A stretch of 64,000 nucleotides of DNA from NCBI GenBank assembly GCA_036362985.1, contig JAYGXS010000004.1, positions 9,447,138-9,511,137 on the forward strand, given 5' to 3'. This document shows positions 54,926 to 64,000 of the stretch, one piece after another. Origin of the DNA: Ligula intestinalis. Lineage: Eukaryota; Platyhelminthes; Cestoda; Diphyllobothriidea; Diphyllobothriidae. Under the pieces are notes generated by a model, which was not told the DNA's origin, did no database searches, and saw nothing but the letters and a program-made list of their open reading frames with translations. Numbering within the stretch: position 1 is the first letter of the stretch; every line of letters begins with the position of its first letter. The translations under genes were made by a program, and so were the position numbers.

Positions 54926-56080
54926 CCCCGATCAATTGGGGTTCAGATGGACGTGCACATGAAAACCTTGAAAATGAGTAAAACATAAAGAGCATTAAAC
55001 GAGATATATGTGTTTTTGAATCCTGGTTCTTATGAAAATGACAAAGTGGATCGTATTTTAAAATGCCTCAAAATCGGCAAACAACATATTCGATCACAAA
55101 AAACCTCTTCCACATAACTCTGATCTTGTTATTTCTAAGATGAACGAAAAAATCTATAATAGGTCACCTTTTTAAAAGTGCTTAGATTATATATTCAGCT
55201 GACAAATATCTGCCTATATTACCTTTTTTTTGTCAAGGTTATTTTAAAATGAAATTGGAGACGTTTGACAATTTATTGAAATTAATCTGATTAAAAACGA
55301 CCAAATTCGACTGGAAATGAAAAGAAAACTTCCTTTTCTCTTCATCATGGATTATTTTGTGCCATAGTGAATTATTTCCAAACTCTGATCTACGCTTGCG
55401 AATGCAAACAAAGAGTTACCATATGACCGGCCACTTTTGGAATAATAAGTATTCTGTCTCTTCCTTTTCTGAATAACGCAAAAGTGAACCCTACAGTTTA
55501 CAAAAGGTATATTTCAACATGACTTGCATTTACTGAAATCCGTTTCAAATTAGGCCAACGGTAACATACATGGACACTTACCTTCTTCGCCAGTAGGCCA
55601 TACGGTAGAACAAAATGTCACCAACAGGTTTTTGTTTCTCCATTTTATAGAAAAGAACTTTACGGGTTTGCTTAACATAATTTTTCAAATATGAATAGTT
55701 CCTTCTTTCTAAAAATGGCCTCATTTTCATCGCAAAAATTTCGGGCACATTTTTCGATTCTAAGCGGGATGTTTTTTACACTTTTTAAGCTTACCTTGGA
55801 ATGCTTCCATAGCACAGTGCATATTCATCAAAAGTTTGATTCTGTCGTACTTGATTGCAAGGAAAATTCCATCGAGATCAGATGACTCCCAATTTCGCCA
55901 AAATTATTGCACATCGCCTTCAATAAACTTGACTAAAAAGGCGATTTTCCTAACTAAAAGGCATTTGCTGGATTAAATCTACACAGATGATTAAAATAAC
56001 GTGACAAAATTAATGCTAAATTACCAAGTTAATTTTCGTCATGCCTACTGCATGCAGCACTCGACATATTTTGCAATCGT
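54895..56080 (+). repeat. Direct repeat R, copy 2
   Basis: Second copy of the 52735-53925 unit, diverged. Together the two look like long terminal repeats around a 970 bp core, but the core contains only PLE/SINE debris and no RT or integrase. Confidence 0.75.
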
Positions 56081-59000
56081 CATTCCTACTCCCAACTCAT
56101 ATTCGGTGCAGGGACGTGGTAGTCAGCCACTCCGAGATTTCGCTGGCGATCAAATTTTCTGACGCCAATGCTTTCAAGCCAGGTGGCCAAGTAACCGGTA
56201 GGTAAGATGTTCATGAGGATGCGCAGCAATGCACATTCTACCCCTGCGTAGATTGGCTAAGTTATCTAGTTTACTTTTTATTATTATCTACTTGTATATT
56301 GGTTGATATTCTTTCGTTTATCAACCTTTTTATTAAGAAAGGTTTTTGATTGTTGCTCTTCCTATTAAGTATTATTATTTGACTGAACTGGTCAAAACCC
56401 AATCGTCTATTTGAACAAAATGCAACCGATTAATCAATTTAAAAAAACGAACGCTTTCTTTCTCACAATTTGCTGTTTATGGTGTTCCGTTTTAAGCATG
56501 GAAAATTTTTTAAACTGCGAAAAACAGGAGAAAACTGGCTGTAATTCAGACTACCGAAAATGTAAATTTCGTTTAGTTATAAGTTCAAAGGCCAAAGCTT
56601 CCTCGAAAGAAATTTATTCAGAAAACCGTTAATAAAAAATAACAATTAACAGGATTATCAATCAATCAACAATGGACAAATAATAAAAAGTAACCTACAC
56701 AAATTAGTCAAACTACAAACAATAAAGTATGCAAATTTAACGAACATTCAATTAAAACTAAACCAGGCTGCAATGAAAGAATTTAGATACACGAAAAATG
56801 CGTATTAGAGGGCAGTCATCCCCGATGCTATGTGTGCACTAGCCTAGCGACGGTATTTAGTCAATACTACACCAGCCTGTGTACGAATTACCCGGATCTG
56901 CTGCGGTCTCTAAATATGGGTTCCAGCTGAAATCCGAAACATTCGGCCAATAAACACCTCGTCCCCGTGATCGCGGCAGAGTCTAGGCGGCGTGTCATGC
57001 CAACGCCGAAATGTTCAGGGAAGTTCACAACATCAACCGAAGTATCTTCTTAGAAAGTGTTAACTGTTTTGTGTAGCAGAGGTGTTCGCATCGTCAATCC
57101 TGCTGCTCTCGAGGTGTGAAACTTTATAGGACATTATGGTGTTAGACAAGCCCTGACACTTAAAAACTAAGGAGATAATGCAAACAGCTACGTTCGACTG
57201 CTGATGTTCCTAAATGAAAGTGTCCACAGACCTTGAAAGCGTACATGCTAAAATATTTTGATGCGGATGAGAATGGGGCAGAAACATTCACAAAAAGCTC
57301 TTTCGTATAAGATCAGTTCATATTGCATCCGAATATTAGCATAAGTTCTATCGGGCTCGGTGTAATATCTGCGACATATTTAAAATGAACAAACGACGAT
57401 AATAACTCTCTTGAAAAATAGCTTTTTTGTTTGTCATCTCTCCAGTCCGGCAGTTTAACTATCAAAACAATCACTAGCCGCCGCGTCCACAGTAGTTTGG
57501 AACAGCCCCAGTGATGTGAATAAGTATCAGTTGATTGCGAAACTGTTTTAGGCAGTACGTCAACAGATGATGGGACGCCAAGGTAAGATATCCCAAACCA
57601 AGGCGTAGGGAAGGCACTGAAGTCTCGGACCGCATCAAGAACGCCGACGTAGTTTCCTACAGGATGGCCGAGCGTGTCTCTGTTTTGTTTTTACCTATCA
57701 CACCAAGCATAATGTGTTTTTTATTATTATATTATTTTTAACTTTGCGAAAATTCCCATTGAAAATTTCAGAAGATAAATTGGCGAACATACGTTTGTTT
57801 TTGATAAATTATGGTCTTCCACCAACCACCATAGTTTATTCATACCACATAAATATAAAGGCCTGACGAGAATTTATCGAAAACAAACGTATATTAAATT
57901 ATTTAATATTATAATCTTATTTATGTCTGTTTACTTTTGCTTCAAATGTTGTTGATTGCTAGTTGCTTGTTGATTATTGTGTGTTTAATATTATTTGTTT
58001 AAAAAGGCTATTGATGTTTATTATTTTTCCCTTTTGAATATTGCCTAACGTTGTGTTCTTATATGTTTACTGTTGCTTGTTTATTGCTTATTTTAATTTT
58101 CTTACATTAATTTATCAGTTTCATCAATATTTAGGTTACTATTCGACTCTTTTTCTTCAAAGGGACACATATTTACATCCCATGATACGGTAGAGGAGAC
58201 AGCTAAGTGCAGACTCATAGACATAATCCCTTTTTTGTGAACGGTTTGGTTTCCTGCTTTGCGTGAATTTTAGTTTTTGAATGGTAACCAATACACTAAT
58301 AGCATAGGCTCCTAATAGGAAATGTTGGCGCATCCACACTGCGGCCCGGATATTAATGCAGGCAGGGAAAATGATTTATTTTAACTTTATTTACTACGGC
58401 AAACAAGTGCACAGCGACGCAGTAGACTGTAACAGCAAATTACTGCGCCAACCATATGCAAGTCCCGGCGTGAAGTTTCTGTGCGTGTCCGTAAGCCTGA
58501 GCTTTTTACGGTTGTGTTTAATCGATAAAAAGAGGGATATCGATCAGTGCCACGGTTATCGGAGTAAGCAGCTTAGCCATGAGCGCGTAAATGGTGATTG
58601 CCATGTGTGTAAGGCAGACGGATAGAAGTGGAGGTAGGCGGCCGCGCTATGAACCGATACAATGGAGCCACAGGTGACGGGCAGCTTCATCAACGTGGAT
58701 TCCAGTTAACGAACGATCCACTAGCTGCTAGTGACTTTCAGAAAAAAATTTTCATTTGATGCGTTTCCGCTCAGTTGTCAAGTTGTCCGTGCACGTGTCT
58801 GTGTGCCTGTATCCACCGTTTCTCCCAGGGCATGGGCTCTCGGTCAAATGCAGCCAATCAGTGAACTGCTGCAGTTTGATTGGCTACTTTTTGCAAGGAA
58901 AGCGTTTCAACCGATGAGCTCGGCGCTGGAACGCATTAAACTCGTTAACCGAGGTTACACTCTACAACTAACGGGCAGTAGAATACATAACAATTTGCCG

Positions 59001-59744
59001 TGCCTCATTAAATCTGCTACCATGAAAAGGCAATGTCTCATTCTCGTTGTCTCACTCTAGCTGCATGACTGCTGTCCTGCGTGTCGCAGCCTCAGAAAAT
59101 TTTGACTGGCTTGCTTGGATTACCTTCTATCATTGGCTCTTGCATGCATAATCAACAATTATTGCTTTTTTAACCTATCACGTTTAAATCTCCCCAAATC
59201 TATCTTTAATCGGACAGTTTATGTTATCCTTCACGCAAGTAATGACAATAAGTATCTACTAATGACTTTATAACATTCTGCGCCTTTAATCACCTTTGCC
59301 CTTTTCGCAATAACTCCGGCGAACCAGTATTTTGATGTCATAAAGAGCAGATATGTGTGCTCAGATGCAGCATCTGACAAGACTACACCGCCCATCTACA
59401 CGTGCCACTCACCATCCAGATGCTAAAAAATGCAAAAGGCTTTATATTAAGCTGTGCTTGCGTCTCACCTCCGAAAGAAGCAGCCAATAAGCCGGAAATT
59501 GTGTCCCCTCACCCCTAAAAGCTCGTGGATGCCTGTCACACATATAAATAAATAAATTAATAGCATATTAAGGATCCCATGGGCACTTTTATTACAAAAA
59601 TAGTGCTTTAAAGGGTTAAATTAAACGTTGGTAATCACAGATGCAAGTAAACAACTGTATAGCAACAACAATGCGCAGTATCTTTTGCATATTTAGTCAG
59701 ACCTGATTTACAGGGGACCCTTTTGTCAAGTGAAAAACAAAACA
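56081..59744. other. No gene recognised
   Basis: AT-rich. A degraded PLE-type box (GAAATCCGAAACATTCGGCC) lies at 56928-56950. 57420-57465 shares TTTTTGTTTGTCATC and TCCGGCAGTTTAACTATCA with 60985-61025, so a PLE family B RT scrap is likely. A short hairpin lies at 57788-57895 and another at 58852-58885 (AGCCAATCA arms). Confidence 0.4.
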
Positions 59745-60623
59745 TTAGGTGAATATGAATGGAAGAGAACGTTCGCGTTCCAGGTATTTGCATAGTCGGT
59801 TAAGAAGACAATTGATTGAACACCAGAATGCTTTGTATTTTATTCTGAGCTTTTTGACTCTTACCGGAGTCTGTTGTAGGAGATAGGAAGCAGCAACAAA
59901 AGAGTGACTGATTATAGCCTGTGAAAAAGCAGTTGGAATTCGAACTTGTAAAAAATCGATAACTGTTATGTTTAGAGCCCTAATGGCCACGTCAGCATCG
60001 AAAGTGGGGCGATTATGGAGGATGGGGGGCCAACTAATTATGATGGGCGTCTGGCTGTGGTCGTATATAAGAGGGCAAGGCTCTGTCCACACATCTGTTA
60101 ACAGAATTCTCGTCTTGTTTTCCGCGTGGGCAAGTACCTTGAAGCCAACGGAGTTACACTCATGGCCTATTTCGTAGTTGCGAGCCGCAACTTGCGATAA
60201 TTCGTCACCTCGTCGTACGGCCAACTTGTGCTCATGTATGCGCGGTCCGAGCATGCGTTCAGTTTGGCCTGTGTAATAACAGGGACACATTGGACATGGG
60301 ATGTGATACGCTACCCCAGATTGTTCAGTAGAGGTAAGCCGGTCTTTGATTATCATCAACCTGCTGCGCATGGTAGTTTTGGGTTTTTGTGCAATTCCAA
60401 CACTTAGTCCCGCAGCGATGCGCTTAGTCCTTTCTGAGATGTCCTTCATAAATGTCAGAGCGTGCCATACCCTCGGTGTTTCTTCTGTTTGGGTTCTCTG
60501 GGGCCAAACGCGTCGGCATCCATTTATAAATGCTTTTGGATAACCGTTCTGCATAAATTGGTCACGGAGATATCGGGCCTCACGTACTTTTCTTCCGCCC
60601 TGCTGCAGTGTATCTGAATCCAT
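59745..60623 (-). pseudogene. PLE family B linker and GIY-YIG endonuclease ORF
   Basis: 292 open codons. Residues about 60-110 form the linker (L-T-F-M-K-D-I-S-E-R, T-T-M-R-S-R-L). The nuclease starts G-V-A-Y-H-I-P-C-P-M-C (GIY half with Cys pair), then Y-Y-T-G-Q-T-E-R (YIG half), R-I-H-E-H-K-L-A-V-R-R-G-D-E-L-S-Q and N-Y-E-I-G-H-E, with a catalytic-type Glu region following. After about residue 185 the reading runs through 3' UTR-like sequence. The long open frame makes this the least damaged nuclease here, although the RT upstream is broken. Confidence 0.85.
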
Positions 60624-61015
60624 TTAAAGAGCGCTTTTACACAACTTCGTTTATGAGCAACTGGATGGTTGCTGTGGAAGTTGAGGTGTTATGTAGGGTT
60701 CGTTGCCTTCCTGCACACCATCATCTCGATTTCACAGTTGGGCGTTCTCTTGACGAGGACATCAAACAAGGCAGCTGCTGCTCTTTTGTGCTCACGAAAT
60801 ATTCCATTGAGCAAATTGTTTAAGTTTTGCAGTATGCTGTCTTTGATGATGAAAAAAGGTTCATCCACGTAGCGACGCTAAAAAACGGGCTTGTGTTAGG
60901 TTAAGACGGCATTTTCTAGCTCTTGCCCAACCAGCTCTGTCATTAAACTGGAGATCAGGGAGTCCATCGGAGTACCTTTGCTCTTTTTGTTTGTCATCCC
61001 TCCAATCCGACAGTT
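59745..61015 (-). mobile_element. PLE family B, RT end plus endonuclease
   Basis: The most complete PLE in the window. Minus strand, from 60985 downward: RT motif K-G-T-P-M-D-S and L-M-T-E-L-V, then R-R-Y-V-D-E-P-F-F-I-I (motif C with the second Asp replaced by Glu), with stops; then the linker and nuclease ORF 60623-59745; then a decayed terminal repeat near 59890-59820 (AAAAGCTCAGAATAAAATAC). A 16-bp tandem repeat adjoins its 5' side. Confidence 0.85.
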
Positions 61016-61020
61016 TTATT

Positions 61021-61100
61021 ATCATGGTATGATGCTATCACGGTATGATGCTATCACGGTATGATGCTATCACGGTATGATGCTATCACGGTATGATGCT
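61021..61100 (+). repeat. 16-bp tandem repeat, five units
   Basis: Exactly five copies of ATCACGGTATGATGCT; the first has one change (ATCATGG). Sits at the 5' edge of the family B PLE. Confidence 0.95.
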
Positions 61101-61250
61101 ATTGGGTTACCCAATAGATAGGACTTTCGAATACCAATCAATGGGTCACGAGCTCAAGCGCCAGAGTTTGTAAATCCTGTGGTTGGGTATGGCTGGATGA
61201 TAATGGCTTCTAAGCCGGAAATTTTCATTCCAATTTCCTTTGTATTTCTC
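61101..61250 (+). repeat. tRNA-headed SINE family D
   Basis: Degraded head (GGTCACGAGCTCAAGCGCC), then GGTATGGCTGGATGATAATG, GGCT-TCTA-AGCC hairpin, GGAAAT. The hairpin is kept although the core has an inserted base. Confidence 0.6.
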
Positions 61251-63529
61251 GATTATTTCATCTGCTAATAGTACCATTTGCAGTTTATCTGGATTATATA
61301 GATTAGAAAGACGCCGGCTTACTTATCTCCGTACTTCGAAGGACTCTAAAAACGTAATTAAATATGAATGGATACAAATTCTTAACTAATTACCTTTGAC
61401 ACTATGTGCCACGCTAAACGTCAAACATGTCTTTTTTTTTCGAAAATATTCCGCCAGTTGTGAACAAAAGCCGGTGCTTCAGCCGGAAGTTACTTATTCA
61501 AGCATCAAAACGCATATCTTATTGAATAACAAATGCTGCATAAATTCCTCAACGACTGGATAATTCTGCACACAGCCAGCGGTTGGTGCGGTTGATTGGA
61601 ACGAGTGCTCGACTGAAGTAAATAAGTAAATAAACTGTCGGAAGAGCCTAAACCGAGGTCATGGGGCACTTTGTTATGCCAGTCTTCCTTAAAATTACAG
61701 GAAAGTTTTGGGTGAAATTCTATCGGATTCTCAAATTATAACGATAATCGGCAGGGAACTATAGAGGGGTGCTTGAAAAGCCAGCATGTACAATGACTCC
61801 TTAATTACAAAATTTAAGTTGTGGTGAATTTTCACAAGCTTCCAAATTTTTGCATGCCGGCCGTTGGTCCAGTGGGGATTGGTGATGATATTGAACTATA
61901 GGGGGGTCCTTGGAAAGCCAACATGTCAGTTTAATTAGGTAAAAATACCTTTCAAATTAACCATGGGAATAACCACTTCCTTACACATTTTAATAGGGTG
62001 ATTTCCACAAACTTACAACTCCTTTACTCGTTTGCCGTACGTCTAGTTGGGGGATGGTGGTACTACTTAACACAGTATACTTCAATGACCTCGCCCAAGG
62101 TCAGCGAACACCCCCAACTTACACACGTAACTTTCTTAATTGACATGACCATTGCGCTCTAATTTTTTCCCCAATATGCCCCACTCATGTTACCTACTAT
62201 AAACTGCTGCTCGTATTGGAGTAAAGCACGCTCCACGCGCACTGTGGGGACCCCATGATAGTTCCTTACGCAATAATATATGAAACATATCTGAAGTCAC
62301 AAAATATTAAAATTCAATCAGGAACCAGTTTAAAAGTGCCAACCAAAATATCCAACTACTAATGGGCAGCCATTATTGAAATGAAAAAGCAAGTAGGATA
62401 TAAAAATTAATGCTTGGTCGCTTGGAAATGAGAATTTCGGTCAGAAATTTCGGAGACGAAAAACTGCATGTAAAATGGCCTCCTTTTATTTTCAGAAATG
62501 CATAGTGCGTCCACATTTAACCGACTGACTCAATAAAATGGCATAAAAATATACTCTAAGAAAGCATCAGCGCACATTCCCGCATCAACTTTACATGCAG
62601 TATGACAACTACTCAGCCGTTTGATACTTAATTGTGTTGTTTAAATTGGTGGCACGGGAATAAAGTGTGAAAGGTATTTTGAAGCGCAGTTTTTTTTCAT
62701 TCATCAAAAATGACGACCGCGTAGGATTTCTAGGGGTAGTTAGAAATTCGTGACTCTTTTAGCAGCTAGAATATTATTTAAAACAGAGTATAGGTATAGG
62801 TCATTGCCATAGCCATAAAACATATGTCGCACGAAAGGGGAGGCCTATCCACCGACTATAGTATATTTTGCGGTCTCATTGTGATGCTTCGATCCTTTCG
62901 TAAGTTCTTGCTTCTGGCTGGATGCAATTTCTGTCAGAATCTGTAAAAAATATGTTTCAGCATTTGAAACATACCTGCACATTTTAATCAGAAAAATGAT
63001 CCCGATGACGTAATCTTTATTTTACTAGCGCATCCACCGTTTACTTTTTTTGCGGAATGTTAGAACCCATGTTTTGTACATGATGGCGTTGATTCTTCTG
63101 CATGCTTTAGGTGTCCCTTAGAACTTATTGCCAAGGTCACAACTTGACTTTCCAGTAACTTATTAACATCGTAGCGGGTAACATACGCATGGAAATTGAT
63201 TTCTCGTGGTTAAATAGCAGAATTTAACGGCGTGCACGCCGCAAATTTCAAACGTAATGAAGACTTAAGTAATGGACCCACTATCGTTTTCAAGCGAGCA
63301 TCAATATCTCTTGTTCTGCGCACACGAAGTTTGAAGTGACATAGAAGTCCTGATGCTTGTCTGACGAAGTTTGAAAGAATAACAATTAATGTAATCAGTA
63401 TTACATTGAAACAGTAGTTTTCAAGAGCTAAAAAGAGTGAAAGAGACGCAACGAATCCAAACCAGGGCAAACATTTCGGCGGAAAAATGCACTTAATACC
63501 ATTGGTGAGGACGAATAAGGGTCGGGCAC
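61250..63529. other. No gene recognised; diverged tandem repeat inside
   Basis: Contains the tandem repeat at 61750-62100. Otherwise AT-rich without domains; the minus frame 63210-63470 has hydrophobic stretches but no identity. Confidence 0.4.
61750..62100 (+). repeat. Diverged tandem repeat, about 140-180 bp unit
   Basis: Units begin AACTATAGAGGGGTGCTTG (61758) and AACTATAGGGGGGTCCTTGG (61896), continue AAAGCCARCATGT and TGAWTTTYCACAARCTTCCA-like text, and end near GTCCAGTGGGGATTGGTG or GTCTAGTTGGGGGATGG. About two and a half units. Confidence 0.7.
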
Positions 63530-64000
63530 CGGATCAAGTTGTTTGATATTCTGAGCTTTCAAACTCTTTCAAGAGTCCATCATCTGAGATACAAAAGCAG
63601 CAACAAAGGAGAGGCTAGTGTATGTACACCAATTAACTGTGCAGGGTCATCTGGCCATGAGGGGTACGAAAACGCGATTAAAATGGGAGAAGGAGGAATT
63701 GGGGGCAATTACATTGATTTCAGCGTTCATCAGGGCGTCAGCAACAAAAAGGTGGGTAATTATAGAGGATGTGGGCCCAATTAACTGCGACGGGCATCTT
63801 GCCGTGACTGTTCGTAAATGCGCAAGGCGTTGTACGCCGACGCCCATTCGACACATCGGTTGATTTAATACTCGTCTGTGGACCAGACTTCAACCAATTC
63901 TCTGCTCGTCTTGTTTTTGGCGTAAGCGGGCACCTTGACGGCCACGAAGTTGAACTCATGGCCTATTTCGTAGTTGCGAGCCGCAACTTGTGATAATTCG
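63530..64000 (-). mobile_element. PLE family B, continuing past the window end
   Basis: Minus strand from 64000: E-L-S-Q-V-A-A-R-N-Y-E-I-G-H-E-F-N-F-V-A and S-R-E-L-V-E-V-W, the nuclease end shared with 59745-60623. A 3' UTR shared with 33250-33450 follows. The terminal repeat at about 63600-63545 has a six-pair ACTCTT/AAGAGT stem II between CAGATGA (one change from the core) and GAAAGCTC. Confidence 0.8.

Noticed and set aside
52735..56080. LTR retrotransposon
   Set aside because: The direct repeats flank a 1 kb core without gag, RT or integrase, and no primer-binding site or TG..CA ends are evident.
61021..61100. CRISPR array
   Set aside because: The 16-bp units are contiguous with no spacers; a minisatellite in a eukaryotic genome.

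Overview
This looks like a flatworm genome, most likely a tapeworm. I infer that from three things: one spliced host gene with flatworm-like long introns, an AT-rich background, and dense Penelope-like elements (PLEs), CR1-like LINEs and tRNA-derived SINEs of a kind I associate with diphyllobothriid cestodes. The species assignment is inference; no single marker proves it. I see no prokaryotic operon, rRNA, intact tRNA gene or CRISPR array.

The one host gene I can reconstruct is a beta-1,3-glucuronosyltransferase (B3GAT family, proteoglycan linker or HNK-1 type) on the + strand in four exons: 3558-3787, 6928-7135, 21512-21814 and 24586-24687. The reading frame closes exactly across all three introns (phases 2, 0, 0) and gives 280 residues with a type II membrane anchor, the DDD metal/UDP motif and the catalytic Glu. 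Its second intron is 14.4 kb and is packed with PLE remnants, SINEs and palindromes.

Layout: 1-3150 holds a decayed CR1-type LINE (endonuclease plus reverse transcriptase). 3558-24687 is the glucuronosyltransferase gene. Nearly everything recognisable in 24.7-64 kb is mobile DNA: several PLE families (called A, B, F, G here), a pogo/Tigger remnant (32.2-32.8 kb), a Tc1/mariner pseudogene with a nested insertion (34.4-35.8 kb), LINE tails, a small piggyBac-type MITE (51.46 kb) and several large inverted or direct duplications (27.7/42.1 kb, 36.2/38.3 kb, 49.2/53.9 kb, 52.7/54.9 kb).

The most interesting theme is catalytic RNA. Many PLE terminal repeats, and a tRNA-headed SINE family, carry the complete hammerhead ribozyme layout (stem I, CUGANGA, stem II, GAAA, very short and often palindromic stem III, cleavage site, stem I). 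The best examples are 17179-17223 (-), 35820-35864 (-), 11803-11846 (-), 20393-20436 (+) and 38260-38303 (+). Hammerheads in PLE terminal repeats are known; the SINE version and the inverted, palindromic arrangement of the repeats here deserve a closer look. Boundaries of repeats were found by eye and are approximate unless stated otherwise.
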